From: Patiria pectinifera
Taxonomy: Eukaryota > Echinodermata > Asteroidea > Valvatida > Asterinidae
Length of the DNA: 64,000 nt
Assembly: GCA_029964075.1 (NCBI GenBank)
Contig: CM057147.1
Span: 13,971,513 to 14,035,512, forward strand
Reading direction: 5' to 3'
Shown: piece by piece, positions 21,571-33,309 of the stretch
How positions within the stretch are numbered: the stretch's first letter is position 1
Layout: each line of letters opens with the position of its first letter
Position numbers and translations under genes: made by a program
The notes under the pieces: model-generated
Database searches by the model: none
The model's input: the letters and a program-made list of their open reading frames with translations, nothing else
What the model was told of the DNA's origin: nothing

Positions 21571-22084
21571 CTGTGGGAATAAGCAACAAAATCAGCCGCT
21601 GAATTGATTTCATTCATATCTGCTGACATTTCAATAGAGGGTAATGTTTATGGTCTGTGTACTGTGCCTCAACTGTAACAGTTTCTGTACGCATATTTCC
21701 ATTTAACCAGTTTGCGTAGGAGGCCGTGTTAACACGCACTGGCTGTTTTGATACACAGGCACGGCTGACGGGTAAAAACGTCAAGCCTGCCTCGACTCGT
21801 GACTGACCTAAATAAATTGCAAATTGTTGAAAACCTAGTTTCTATAACCCCCCCCCCCCCCATTTCACCATAATTTTCAACTATCTATTAAAATATGTGA
21901 CCATGGATCAATCCAGACAATTTGGCATTTGCTCAGCATTGTTTACAAATATCTACTACAAAGATTTTCCACCGCTCTTTCTATGTTAAAAATAATTCCT
22001 CCACTATGCATTTAACTGAAAACGGAGAAAGTTATTAGAGTTGTGTTTTATTCATTGTTTATTTCTTGTTTGCAGTCAGCTTAC

Positions 22085-22158
22085 ACCAGATGTGAATATG
22101 GCTGGGTTGCCACTCTCCAACATGTCTTCCAACTCTTCATCGGTGGTGGACTTCCCAG
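22085..22158 (-). CDS. Stx1: Syntaxin-1 exon (linker)
   Basis: Acceptor CTCTTGTCAG and donor GTAAGC frame 74 nt encoding [20 protein letters not shown] and then IFTSG. This is the hinge between Habc and SNARE; the conserved LE next to the [14 protein letters not shown] block lies where open/closed switching is controlled in the family. Confidence 0.97.
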
Positions 22159-22265
22159 CTGACAAGAGACAAACACACACAAAAAGTTGCAGTTATAATT
22201 TGCATTATCAAAAATGTAGACTTCTTAAATGTCTTGACATTATCTGAATGACTGTGGATGCAGGC

Positions 22266-22466
22266 AATGTACATGTTCTACATAACCCCCGAGGACCGAC
22301 ACACAAAGGGAGAACAACAGATCCTTTCAGGCCTCGGGAGTTGGGTCTTTTGTTCAAAACGGTCCTCTGTAGTAGGTTCGTGTGCTTAGTCAATGGGAGA
22401 GTGTTATTTTACAGGGACAAAAGGAAACACAAAGCATTGTCCTCGGGAGTATAGTAAAACCAGAGT
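22266..22466. mobile_element. Short repeat with CCCCGAGGAC / GTCCTCGGG ends, copy 1
   Basis: Begins CATAACCCCCGAGGACCGAC and ends GTCCTCGGGAGTATAGTAAA; the ends are short inverted repeats. The 31,938-32,129 copy is collinear and very similar, so the family is probably young. No coding content; likely a MITE. Confidence 0.75.
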
Positions 22467-22569
22467 GACTGTGGATTCAGGCAGTGTGCAGCCCAGTGTG
22501 TAGAACCTTAGTATGCAGACTTCAGGGCCGAGTTCGGGCCTTCTACTCTTGACACGGGTGAATGTTGTC

Positions 22570-22865
22570 CAATGGGGTGCTGTGGTCAAAAGGTTACGGT
22601 GTTCGACTTGAGTGCCGTGGTACGTGGGTTCAAATTCTGATGGGGAACATGGTGCTTGTGCTCTTGAGCATGGCACTTTACCATTATTGCTTCGTCCTTC
22701 GGATGGGAAATAAAGCCGTAGGTTCCCTGTGTTGTGTAATGTACGTTAAAGAACCCAGTAACATACATATCACTAAGAGAAGGGGTCTACTTGGTGTTTC
22801 TGGCAGTGGTTGCAATATGCCCCGCAGCACCTTGTAAACCCTTATAAGGTGCTACATAATGGGCC
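22570..22865 (+). mobile_element. tRNA-derived SINE
   Basis: A pol III-like head has an A-box-like TGGTCAAAAGG and a B-box GGGTTCAAATTCTG. A body follows with GAGCATGGCACTTTACC, CTTCGTCCTTCGGATGGG and GTTAAAGAACCCAGTAAC. This head-plus-conserved-body arrangement is that of a SINE; I recognise the body from invertebrate deuterostome repeats, from memory only. It is not a functional tRNA. Confidence 0.7.
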
Positions 22866-23237
22866 GCATATTTCTCAACTTCATTTACCTGTCTTTAAAA
22901 TAGGCATAATTACCAGCACCTTGAGTACCTAATTGTTGGTAGATACGTGCGCTATATAAAACTCCGATATTATTAATTTTCTCTCGCTCGAGCGGCGGGA
23001 ACACGACCCACGAACAATGCACTCGGAACAGGATCTCACACCACCTATCCGTCAGGGTTTTGCCCGAACAATATACCCATGTCAAGAACAGACCACCCAA
23101 GCTCCGCCCAGAAGAATTCCAGGAAAAAATAAAATTGTATTCATAAGTGACTCGAGACTCACTCAAACAAGTACTTTGGGACTCCAAACATGAAGATGTT
23201 TTCATTTGTATTTTGTGACTGGACTCAAACCGAGTAT

Positions 23238-23490
23238 TTAAAGGTACAGTAGATCATTTGTCATTTGTGTATTTGTTTCCTTTGAAGCAACAAAAGTGCT
23301 CAAAATCTAAAGACGTGTGCTTAGCAACTAACCTGACAAAGTTTTAGCTCTGTGAATGCTGTATATTCTGAGAAAACACTGTTCTAGGATATTGATTTCA
23401 ATTAAAAAAGTTGCAGAGTCATGTTTGAAGTACGCCCGAAATCAGCGTCTGGGACACATTCTCATTCAGCCGATTGAGGGAGCCGATTGC
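23238..23490. mobile_element. Interspersed repeat starting TTAAAGGTACAG, copy 2
   Basis: Second, diverged copy of the repeat at 20,497-20,735, in the same orientation, in the 8.1-kb intron between syntaxin exons. Small indels separate the copies. Confidence 0.65.
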
Positions 23491-23918
23491 TGGCACACAA
23501 TGGCAAGCATCTGCCGAATTACATGTACAAACCAACTACTGATGGAAAATTCCAAAAATGTGTCACTTGACGCATATTTGGAAATGGCCTTCTTTATATT
23601 GTTTTCTTCCAAATGACGGCATGCTAGAAAGAACAATTCACAGAGAGTTTAGTGCCATTGCTATCTTTAAACCAAGTCAGCTTTTCAGCAATGATTTCGT
23701 CCGTTACTTTTTGGATTGCTGCAAACGATCTACTCTACCTTTACGAACCCAAACTTGAGCTCAAATGAAATACGCTGGGATTGGCCAAGATTTCTGGCTG
23801 CTCCAACAGCGGCCAGGAAGTTTGAGAACAAAATTTAGCAAAAGGGCACCAATGAAGTTATCGTTAAGACCTGTGCAAAGACTAAGTGAAACTACAAGTG
23901 CACTGAATACATAAGCGG

Positions 23919-24652
23919 GGCTGCCAACTTTGGGTAAGAGCTGAAAGTGAGAATTTGGCGATGGAGCTTGATCAGAAGTAATCATACTAATAGGAGCATG
24001 AAGTGCGAAGCCCAAACGGCGCGAGTTCAGGACCCGCTTAAGTGCCCAAACATTTTTTTATTCTAGACACCCTTGTGGTGCGATTTAAGGCAATTTCTGA
24101 CCACCTTAACCAATAAGCCATTTGCGAGTTAAATTTGAATAAAATCTGGAACGCTGACTTAATCCAAAGCTTTGCATGTTTTAACTTACATGTAACATTC
24201 TCCCGACCCAAGCGACTGTTACTATATCAAGTGATTGAGGGCAAGCCTTATGCAAGCAACCCCAGCTCCGGCATGGTGTGGTGTCTTTGTGCCATTCTCA
24301 CCCACTGTGAACAATGTATTGGTGCTGAGTGTCTCTTATGTAACTATGCAAGAGCTTGCCCCGAATCATGTGATTAGCAACAGTGTCTTTGGCCTGGAGA
24401 ATTCAAAGTTAAAATTTGCCAAGCATTCTGAGCAAGTCAGTGTACCAGATGTGTTTCAAATTTAAATCCCAAAGGGTATACATGTAGGTCACTCGCAAAT
24501 GGCTTAGTTTTTTGAGCAAATGATCATCCTAAACATCACTTTTGAGTTTTATTTATTGCTTTTTTTTAGCGTGAGAAATCCCGTGAGCACGTGACAGAAC
24601 AACGTCAAATGCGCCAGTCTCACGCTCAATGCGTGAAAGTTGGCAGCCCTGC
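23919..24652. mobile_element. TIR element GGCTGCCAACTTT, interrupted by a MITE
   Basis: Ends GGGGCTGCCAACTTT and AAAGTTGGCAGCCCT are inverted repeats. The interior shares the TTCTAGACxCxxTGTGGTGCxAT block and a GCGTGAGAAATCCCGTGAG tail with copies at 28,390, 33,877 and 51,395. A 395-bp AATAAGCC MITE (24,112-24,506) sits in the middle; the 33.9-kb copy shows the site without the insert. Confidence 0.82.
24112..24506. mobile_element. Fold-back MITE, AATAAGCC family, copy 2
   Basis: Starts AATAAGCCATTTGCGAGT and ends ACTCGCAAATGGCTTA. Its interior is the reverse complement of copy 1, so it inserted in the opposite orientation. It lies between CCTTAACC and GTTTTTTGAGC of the host element. Confidence 0.87.
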
Positions 24653-24659
24653 ACAACCT

Positions 24660-26297
24660 GCAAAAAATATTCAATTGTTTTTCTGAACATATAGGAACAA
24701 ATATCTGCACAAAATCTCCATACATGCTGAAAGATAAAAGTATATTGAAGTTAAAATCTATCTAAATAATTTCAAAATTATGAGAATATAGATGTACAGG
24801 GTTGACATCACTATATACACCATTGGTAAGAGTTTATTCCCATGTTTGCAACCAAATGAAATAAAAGTAGAGCTATTTAAAAATTTCACCATGATGTGCA
24901 AAATTACTTTGTTTTTACTTTATTGACCAAATGTTCTTATAGCTAACTTCTTCACTAAACTTCTGTTTACTGTATTTTGGTGTGTTTTGTTTTCTCTCAA
25001 GAATTTCAGCTTTTCTACACCCTTGTGTCAAGAATTGTTTTCAGCACAAAATTCTCCCATTTTAAAAGTTGATTCTTCTGTGAAGAAACAATTTCATTGT
25101 GGTTTCGACACAAGTACATCTAACCTTGCTTAAATCTTTAGAATAAATAACGATTAATCACACTTTCTTGTAAACTTTTCCAAAACAAGAAGAAAAACAC
25201 CCAATGCAAAGAACTGTGAGAAACAACCGTTTTACTCCCAATGATTTGCATTTACCAATGGCATACTGTGTGTGAAGTTAACGATTATCCAAAAACATGC
25301 AGGGGAAAATAAATTTAAAAAAATAACCAAACATGAAATCTAGAGGGTTTCAAATATAAATCAAAACAATATGGGAGAAAATTCAAGAAAAAATGACTTC
25401 AAAAAGGTTAAATTTTTACAGAAAGTTTGTAAGAAATTAGTGGGGAAAAAATATATCAAGAATACAAACAAAATTACGGTAAATCAAAGTAAATTTACGG
25501 CGATAAAAGCTCAGTTCTGTTCTTCGCTATCTTCTATTAGTTATCCCGCAAGCGAGCGTGGGAAAATGGAATAATGTAGTGCGTCTGTGTTCCACACACC
25601 ACGAGGCCTAAGACCGAGTGGTACGCAGGGAACAGACATACCGGAACTACATTTCCGTGTTCCACGAGCACAAGTGGGACAACAAATTCATCTTCAAGCA
25701 AACTTGGCGCACAGTAAAGATAAAACACGCACACTACACAAACTTTTCAGCGGTTAACTTATTACACGTGCATGTTGTACGGAATGGCCGGAGTGCGTGC
25801 ATCTTAGAATAGCGCAATACACTGTGTGCGGTATGGGCCATGGCCCTGCTACATGGTTAAATGTAGCACAGCTTGTTGCCATGGATCGACCAATCAGGAT
25901 CGAGGATTCAAGTTTATTTGAAGATAATGTACATTGAAGATGTACTGTTATGAGTGATCAACACGTTACTTTAGAGGGGCAAACCATAACATGACTATGT
26001 TCTGAATACCGTACATGTAAGTGTATAAAAACCAAGAATTAGTCCTTTCAATTGATTTGAAAAATTGTTCAAATGAAAAAGTTTTTTTGGTTGATAGTAT
26101 GTTGACGGGCTGGTCTTGCAGGATATGAAGCTGGTATAATGCCTCCTCCCTACCAGCTGATTGAAACTTCTTTTTTCTTTCTTCCAATTATGCCAGTTTT
26201 GCAAATTCAGAAGAAAGCCACATCTATTAAGAGCACTTACATAATCTTTCTTCTACATGTGACAGTGTGGTGTGTAGTGTATGTAGCATTTGTGTAA
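24660..26297. other. Intron/intergenic AT-rich sequence
   Basis: No gene supported. Around 25,505-25,870 the base composition becomes more GC-rich with several CpGs (GCAAGCGAGCGTGG, CACACCACGAGGCC), but no exon or promoter can be argued. This lies within a syntaxin intron. Confidence 0.4.
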
Positions 26298-26461
26298 GGT
26301 GTAAATCGAGGACACACACGTGCAACATCATCCGTGAATCGAGGGCAGGAACCAAATCGAGGACGACCTCGATTAGAAAACGTGTACAAAACCAATGAGA
26401 GCTGTTGCAAAAAAACAAAGGAAAAGTGAAGGACAACAATAGAAAATCCTCAATTTACACC
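26298..26461. mobile_element. Small MITE, GGTGTAAATCGAGGA ends
   Basis: GGTGTAAATCGAGGA at the left is mirrored by TCCTCAATTTACACC at the right with one mismatch; the 164-bp interior repeats ATCGAGG words. No coding sequence. Confidence 0.6.
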
Positions 26462-27168
26462 ATAAACAAACGTGCTACCGGGTAGTGTGTACTAAAAAAG
26501 TATAAGTATAAAAAAAGCTTATTAATTCACACGCTCACAATCTGGTTCTTTCCAGTCTTTGAATGTGTGTTTTGATCAGTGTAAGTAACCAATTACGTAC
26601 ATGTTTTGTTTGAATGGTGTACATGTACATGTACATACATACCTGAAGGAGTACCGGTACTTTTACAAGACTGGGAACACAACACTGTTCTGTTTGGTGT
26701 GCGGTACAAATACATGTAAGGAAAAATTGTGCACCAAGACTTTGACATTGGCGCACATGAAAAAAAAATTTCTCTACATTTGTTTTCCTTTCTTTAAATA
26801 TTTTTGTTTCAAAACAATGCAATGTACTCGTATTCTATGATCAAGCAGGTCTACAAACCTACATGTATTACATTTTGTGTAGGAAATTTAGCTCATAAAA
26901 AAAACTTGGAAGTGTTCCAATATTACTCCACTCTGTTCATGCATTTTAAATGTAAAAAAGGTATTTAGTATTCGTTCAAATAAACAAGTACAGATACACA
27001 TGTACCGAGCGTTTACATGGTATTTATTCTGTTTTTGTGCATGCACAGTAAATGTGTGCACAAAACCAACTAAACTTATTCTGTGCACACATGTTTATAA
27101 TCTTGTTACATTTTCTGTAATGTACAAGACTTTGACAGAATGTACAGTGTATGTGAATGTGGTTCTTA

Positions 27169-27268
27169 CATGTACATGTACATGTACATGTACAAAATGT
27201 ATGTGTGCATACGTACATGTATAATTCATTATTGTACATGTACAGCATGTACATACGTGTACATGTAT
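27169..27268. repeat. (TACATG)n microsatellite cluster
   Basis: Runs of TACATGTACATGTACATG separated by short unique words. The unit is a self-complementary hexamer, so both strands read alike. Smaller runs are near 26,620. Confidence 0.9.
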
Positions 27269-27317
27269 GTGTATTGGTGAATTCATCTTTAAGTCAGGCA
27301 GACCGGTGCACAATTTA

Positions 27318-27850
27318 ATGGAATTGTTCAGTCGATGACAAAAGCATGGAATTTGGTACACATTCAATGTATGTCATTGGAAAGATATTTGGCTATCCGC
27401 TCCGTTCACAAGTACCCCCTCACCGGCAAAGAAAGTACAGTTTGGGGTGACCGACCGACGCCATCTTGCCTAACTACAATTTTGCTGCGACGCGCGGCCG
27501 TACCACTGTGTGTACATAGTACAAATCCCCTGGTGTACGTGCGTCACACACAAGGAACGGTTCGCGTCAACCAGCTAAATGTCCCGCCCATGAGACGTCG
27601 TTGCTAGCTAAAAGGGCGCCCTCTTTCGTTGGTGCACGGAGCCCATTGGGCCATTGCAGATTTGTACTTTTGAAAAAAAATATAGGTAGAATAACAAGCA
27701 CTTTTCAAAATGGCTGCGGTGCTTGTTATTCTACCCTATATTTTTTTTTCAAAGGACAAATCTGCGATGGCCCTACAGCCAAATACCTTTCTCATGATAT
27801 ATTCTGACTATGTGCCAAATTCCATGCTTTTTTTTCATGAAATGAACAAT
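27318..27850. mobile_element. Double inverted-repeat element
   Basis: The outer arms (CAAAAGCATGGAATTTGGTA at about 27,341 and CAAATTCCATGCTTTT at about 27,818) also share GATATTTGGCTAT / AGCCAAATAC. Nested inside is a 126-bp palindrome, 27,648-27,773, from GGGCCATTGCAGATTTGT to ACAAATCTGCGATGGCCC with the arm TAGAATAACAAGCAC. The section between outer arms and palindrome is GC-rich and CpG-rich. No coding sequence. Confidence 0.75.
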
Positions 27851-28389
27851 CCATCACCAATCTGACGTACCGGTACTAGGTGTCTGAGATAAAACTGGGG
27901 GGAAAGCTATCAAAAAGTGTTGTACACAAGACATCAAAAAATGCGATTTGTTTTTCTAATACAAAAAAAATTCAAAAACCACAAGATACAGCTGCTTTTG
28001 AACAGGAATGTCAACAAAATTGCAAAGAAGAAGCAAAAACAAAGAAATACTTACTAGCTATTTATATGAATGCAAGGTGAGAAAAAGAAAAAGAAATAAA
28101 TACTGATTTAATGGAAAACATTTAAGGGGGACTATGTAAGCACAAGACTTTCTCACTCCAGAACCGACCAAAAGTTGTAACAATGATACAAAATATTTTT
28201 ATTTTGGAATCCAACTTTTGAGATTGACGTGAACCACTTGTTGTTTTGTTTTGTCTTACACAGTGGGGGCAGCAACACAGCCAAGGAGTTGTGGGTTTTA
28301 AAACAGTGAAGAGGAAATTTTCAAATGAAGAAACAAAACTGTAATGGAGGGTTTTAGTGTTCTAGCCAGGGTGAAGTTATGGTCAGGGA

Positions 28390-28560
28390 CAATTTGGTCT
28401 GAGGACTAATGTGAGTGCTAAGCGCGTAGGGTTAGGGGCCCGTTTGGATGTAAGGGCCCCGAACAATTTTGGATTCTAGACGCTCTGTGGTGCAATCTTA
28501 GGACATTTCCTGTCAATTTTCCCCTGAATTTTTTGAGCAGAATATTTTTAAAATTGAAAG
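28390..28560. mobile_element. Partial copy of the GCCAACTTT element
   Basis: Contains GGGGCCCGTTTGGATGTAAG, TTCTAGACGCTCTGTGGTGC and the following AATCTTAGGACATTTCCTG; the ends are lost or too diverged to see. Confidence 0.7.
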
Positions 28561-28869
28561 GAGAAATTGTGTTTGATTTGTTTCAAATACAGGTATGACG
28601 TCACAGTACCGGTATCGTATGGAAGACGTGGGGTTGGATCATGGTTTATTTCAAAGCTTCTCTTGCTGTGTCGTACGGCCAGTGCGTAATGTGCGAAGTC
28701 GCCGCACTTATACAAACAAACACCAGCGAAAAAAGTTTGGGCAAGCAAAATTTATAGCGTAGTGATAGCGTAGCCGCGCAATTTAAGTGCAGCGCTTACA
28801 TGTATTTCCAAAAGTGTAGTAGGTGAAAGCGCTATTTAATGCCTGGCTAGAACTCTGGAGGGGTTACCA

Positions 28870-29410
28870 TGAACTGATTCTTGCTAGTACACAATGTGGG
28901 AGTTTTTGAACATGTTCAAAACAGTCGCACAAAGGTCGCCGAGGAGGTTGGTTGCTCAAAGGTGGCTCAAATGAGGCAGAAGGGAGGCACAAGCATTGCC
29001 GTGGTTGCAGAATGGATGCACAATGGTCAGCCAATGGTCGCCACGTAATAGATCCCTTCTGTAGCAAATTTTACCGTCAATCTGGGCAGTGCTCCTGCCT
29101 CCCTTGTGCCTCAAGGGTCGCCTAGGAGGCAGTGATCGCCGTTAGTTGCCGTTGGTCGCCGATGATGGCAAGGAGGAGGCACAGGGAAGGCTCAATGGTT
29201 GCCCAAACATTGCTCGGGGGTCGCCTATGTTGCCTATAATCACGTTGGTTGCCGTTGGTTGCACAGGGGAAGGGGAGGCAGGCAAGTGGCTCAGTGGATG
29301 CACAGGTCACTCGTAGCTCGACATGAAAATGCCCGAAAATTGCAGTTTTGGTGGTTCAAGGGAGGCATAAGGATCGCTGGGGCAGTTACATAGAAACAGG
29401 ATTTTCTAGG
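28870..29410. repeat. Degenerate GGTTGCC/GGTCGCC-rich low-complexity tract
   Basis: Short words GGTCGCC, GGTTGCC, GGAGGCA, ATGGTCGC and CTCAATGG recur irregularly across about 540 bp without a fixed period. Looks like an old, shuffled minisatellite. No frame is convincing as protein on either strand. Confidence 0.55.
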
Positions 29411-30250
29411 TTTAGGCAACCATTGAGCGTCCTGGCCATTTTTTAGTCGCTCATAGATGGTACAAAGGTCGCAGCTCTGTGTAAAGGGGGCCTTACCACT
29501 GTGATATGAAAAGATTAGTTTGCATGCACATGATGTGTCTCTCCCAAAGGAGCTCTCATAAGCTGTCAAAAGGTGCCGTCTAATGTAGATCCACAGATTC
29601 TATAGAGTCAGGCCGGATTAAGTGTTTCATAGGCCTAGGCAACAGTGTTCCATAGGCCCTACTCCGCCCAAGCACCATCACCAATGTTGATGCTACCGGT
29701 AAGCTGTACTCCGCAAGCCAGGCCAAACTGGTACAGTAGCTCAAAAAGCCTGCTGCCACACTTGTGGTATTTTCGTAGGCCCTCAATTTTAGGTCCCAGG
29801 CAAAGTATCTATTGTGCTTATTGAATAATCTGGGCCAGAACAGCCAGCATGTTGTTGACCTAATAACCTCTGATACTACGGCAGGTCATCTTAATGTGAA
29901 TAGTAAAGTACACATTCAGTAGTACTACATGAACATTCCACACCTAGTCGAACTTCCCAGCTGGGCCAATCACAGTACGGGGAAGGTGGTATCCTCACAG
30001 CGCATGGCAACCAACACAATTTCAAAGCTCTAGGGAATACCCTATCCTCATCCTATGAGGTCTGGCCACATACTTTAGTTTTGTACATATTTATGTATTT
30101 TACATAATTATATACAAGTATTTACTTGTAGTTTTATATATTTTGGTTTCAGAAGTAAATTTGCTTAGGCAAATTTTCTGCTAAGCAGGTGAGGGAAATT
30201 TGGCTCAGCACAAGTACAGGGATATTGTGGTACCTTGGCCAGTTACTTAC

Positions 30251-30359
30251 TAATCTCTAGTTGTCTCTGGATACGCCCCTTACACCTCTCTCTGTAGTCC
30301 GTTTGCGTGTTATTGTAATCTGTCATAACCTCCACAAACTTCCTGGAAAGCGTCGAGTG
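30251..30359 (-). CDS. Stx1: Syntaxin-1 exon (Hc helix)
   Basis: Acceptor CTTATCCAG and donor GTAAGT frame 109 nt encoding [20 protein letters not shown], then [16 protein letters not shown]. This is the most conserved part of the Habc domain. Confidence 0.98.
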
Positions 30360-30415
30360 CTGGATAAGAGTTGTGAAGGGAAAACAAGAACAGACAAAAT
30401 TTATAACATTACCCC

Positions 30416-30830
30416 CGGTTCAGACAGGCGTTTCAGAGTGGTGCCGAACCAAACTGATTAGGAGCGACTCGAGGTCGACCCAAATATATTTTGGTTTCAG
30501 ACATCAACTGATTCTTGGTAAACCGTGGATATTCGTAGCTCCAACCATGAATGTGTGACCGGAGGCTTAAGGTACATGTCAGACAGGCGAACTTTAAACA
30601 ATGGAGTATTGTGTAAAAACAATCAAACACACGATCTTAGCAACAAGCCGGCATTGCGCAGCAGTGACTAGAGCGACGTCTGAAATCAAGTCGCTCTTGA
30701 GTCGTTCTGAACGACTCCGACAGTTGATCTTTCGCCATCTGGCGCGTCTAGCTTTTTACGTACTTAATTCAAATCTCGTCTTTAATTTGGTTCGGTGCGA
30801 CTCTAAAATGCCCTTCTGAAATGGGCATTA
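30416..30830. mobile_element. Non-autonomous TIR element near syntaxin exon
   Basis: AGAGTGGTGCCGAACCAAA at 30,436 is mirrored by TTTGGTTCGGTGCGACTC at 30,786, and similarity extends outward for some ten more bases. The 415-bp interior has several CGACTC / GAGTCG words. It lies just upstream (in gene sense) of the Hc exon. Confidence 0.65.
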
Positions 30831-31450
30831 CCGGTAGATTGTCAAGTCAGAGGATACTTGCAATATATCTAAATAAGATGAACGACATATTCTCCCATTA
30901 AAATTCTCCCAGTTTGCACCGAACATGCCTTCATCTCTGATTTGTGTGATCAGCCCCACTTGCAAACCAATAAATATCCCAAAACACTTTTTAAACACTC
31001 AAAGGACACCGCAGTTTGGGTGAAGTACTTTGACGGTCAGGTTGACGTAGGGGTGTGCATCAGAGCTGGGTACCCGCGTAACCAACCATTGATGTCAGGA
31101 ACCAGTTCCAGATTATGGGATCGGGTAACCGTAAGCAACTTTGCAAATTACTTAGTACCTTCTCAGACAATGAAAAATGAAGGTTTGGAATTCCAGTTGT
31201 GGGGAATTTTCAAAATGAAAACCAGGCTACATGGTAAACCAAAACAGATTTCACGAATATGTGCATTTTAACGCGCGCGAAAGATGACGCTCGCAAAAGT
31301 TGCAGTTTACACCGTAAAACTATAAAGCCCTTCAGACAACTTCCAAGATTTGAATTTTGGGGTTGGGTTTCCTTTACGAGTATACCGGTGCCCGTGTTTT
31401 ACTTCTATAGGGTACCCGGTTCCTGTACTACCCGCACAGCACTACCGGTA

Positions 31451-31600
31451 TAGGTTGGCGCAATGGCACGATACTTTCTTTACTTCCACCTCTGTGTGCC
31501 AGGTTCGAATCCCAGCCAGGCTCACTAATGGGTTGGGCTCTCAACTCTAAAATCACGCTTTTATTCATCTACTTTCTTTAAGTTTCTTCAGGATAGCATC
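31451..31600 (+). mobile_element. tRNA-derived SINE
   Basis: A-box-like GGTTGGCGCAATGGCA is followed about 45 bp later by a good B-box, GGTTCGAATCCC. The body CTCAACTCTAAAATCACG is short and truncated. Same family as 32,680-32,870. Confidence 0.75.
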
Positions 31601-31652
31601 CATCAGTTTCATTTCATTAGGAGCCATCCAGCCATGTTTTCAAGGAACTTAC

Positions 31653-31726
31653 CTGGGTCTTTCTTATCCTCACGTCCGCTGCGTTCATCTTGGAGCTTTC
31701 TTCTTGCTCAATGCTCTGCTCCATAA
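31653..31726 (-). CDS. Stx1: Syntaxin-1 exon (Hb helix)
   Basis: Acceptor TCTCGTTTCAG and donor GTAAGT frame 74 nt encoding VMEQSIEQEESSKMNAADVR followed by IRKTQ. The IEQ-EE and ADxRIRKTQ signatures are diagnostic of syntaxin 1-4 proteins. Confidence 0.97.
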
Positions 31727-31937
31727 CTGAAACGAGAACCAAAGATTCATGAAGACAGTCAACAGGGGAATCCAAATCGTCGTCAGAGACCATACAACCA
31801 AGTTGAAGCTGAATCCCTGTATAAACCTGCCCCCTCCCATCCCCCTGATAACAATAACAACTACGCTTCGCCTCACACACATACACCTTTAGCGGTGATA
31901 ATAATAATACACAGAGGAGCCAACCACAGGGACACAC

Positions 31938-32129
31938 TGTACGTGTTCTACATAACCCCCGAGGACCGACACACAAAGGGAGAACAACAGATCCTTTCAG
32001 TCCTCGGGAGTTGGTTTTTTTGTTGGAAACGGTCCTCTGTAGTAAGTTTGTGTGCATAGTCTATGGGAGAGTGTTATATTACAGGAACAAAGGGAAACAC
32101 AAAGCATTGTCCTGGAGAGTACAGTAAAA
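31938..32129. mobile_element. Short repeat with CCCCGAGGAC ends, copy 2
   Basis: Collinear partner of 22,266-22,466, with AACAACAGATCCTTTCAG, ACGGTCCTCTGTAGTA and GGAAACACAAAGCATTGTCC shared. Its right terminus is mutated (GTCCTGGAGAGT). Confidence 0.75.
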
Positions 32130-32679
32130 CATGAGTGTATGTGCCTCCCAGTGTTTTTAGTGAAGCCAAACACAAGTCACTTCACAAGTCCAGTCACAAG
32201 AAACAGGAGATAACTAATAACATGGAATGCTTTTGTCACATGGTTCATTTGAATAGTTGTTCTGACTTGACTTGGGATTGGTCGACTTGTGATGCATGGA
32301 CTTGGAGGAACTTGTGAGGACTTGTGATGGACTTGACTACAACACTGACGCCTCCTTATCCTTCTCTCGGCCCCATCCAAACTGCGTCCTATCCCATCCC
32401 ATCACAACCCCACGCCATCCCAACCAACCTCACCCCATCATGTGTATTGCTGAAGTGCCCTACTCAGAGACATGCAAACAACAGAGAAATTAGGTAGAAT
32501 TTGGGGAGCTAACCATCCTTACTCGCATCAGAAGCTGAATTGCAAAGGACGCAAGTACATATGTGGTCGACCTGAAGGCATTTAAGCTGAAGGCATGTAA
32601 TGTGGTCAAGCTGAAGGCATGTCCCTTAGGCAGCCGCCATACAACTCATGTCTTAGCCCCGAGCACACTAATGAGGGAT

Positions 32680-32870
32680 CAGGTTGGCGTGGCGGTACTT
32701 TCCTCGCCTTCCACCACTGTGACCCAGGTTCCAATCCCGCCTGGGCCAACATGTGGATTGGCTTTTCAGTCCCTGCCTGAATCCGTAGGTTTCCCCTAGA
32801 ACATCAAATGGGGTTTTCCTCCCACCACTAAAACTGCAATTTCCTTCCACATCTTCTACCAAGGAACCCA
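32680..32870 (+). mobile_element. tRNA-derived SINE
   Basis: GGTTGGCGTGGCGGTACTTT and the B-box GGTTCCAATCCCGCC are spaced as in a tRNA gene. The body has GGATTGGCTTTTCAGTCCC and CCTCCCACCACTAAAACTGC. It lies 365 bp from a syntaxin exon, in the intron. Confidence 0.78.
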
Positions 32871-33039
32871 ACTGGAAATAAGTTTGAAAGACTTTCGTGG
32901 GCTATCCCGCCCAACTGCCCAATAATCACAAACAAACAAACAGCCAGATTAAAAGTGTTGATTTTTGCGAAAGGAGGAAAACAGTAGAACCCGTAGAAAA
33001 TCCCTCATGATACAGGAGAGAATCAACGAACATCTCTAT

Positions 33040-33125
33040 TCCCATATGACCTCAGCTGGGAATCGAACCCGGGCCACAGCGGTGAGAGGCGAGTGATTTA
33101 TGCACTGATGAGCCACCATTATACT
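33040..33125 (-). mobile_element. tRNA-derived SINE head, reverse orientation
   Basis: On the minus strand ATGGTGGCTCATCAGTGCAT (A-box region) and GGGTTCGATTCCCAGC (B-box) are tRNA-spaced. No full cloverleaf with CCA-type ends is seen, so a SINE head is more likely than a tRNA gene. It lies about 110 bp from a syntaxin exon. Confidence 0.7.
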
Positions 33126-33234
33126 TGTACTGTACACCATTAATTTAACCACATCCCTACCCACCTCAAAAGCCCCTCACACTGACACCTCCCCACCCCC
33201 ACTACCATGCCACTGTACTACCTGCACTACTCAC

Positions 33235-33309
33235 CCTTTAACTTTCCCCTGACTCTATTTGCTGTCTTCTTGATGTCTGCCATTAGTTGTTCCAGTTCCT
33301 CCTTCACCT
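33235..33309 (-). CDS. Stx1: Syntaxin-1 exon (Ha-Hb region)
   Basis: Acceptor TTCTTTGCAG and donor GTGAGT bracket 75 nt encoding KVKEELEQLMADIKKTANRV and then RGKLK. The split Lys codon joins the previous exon's trailing A with AG here. Size and phase equal the vertebrate exon. Confidence 0.96.

Noticed and set aside
25505..25870. CpG-rich stretch as a promoter
   Set aside because: No TATA, initiator arrangement or downstream first exon could be argued; it lies within a syntaxin intron.
33040..33125. Functional tRNA gene
   Set aside because: A- and B-box-like words are present but a full cloverleaf is not, and similar heads recur nearby as SINEs.
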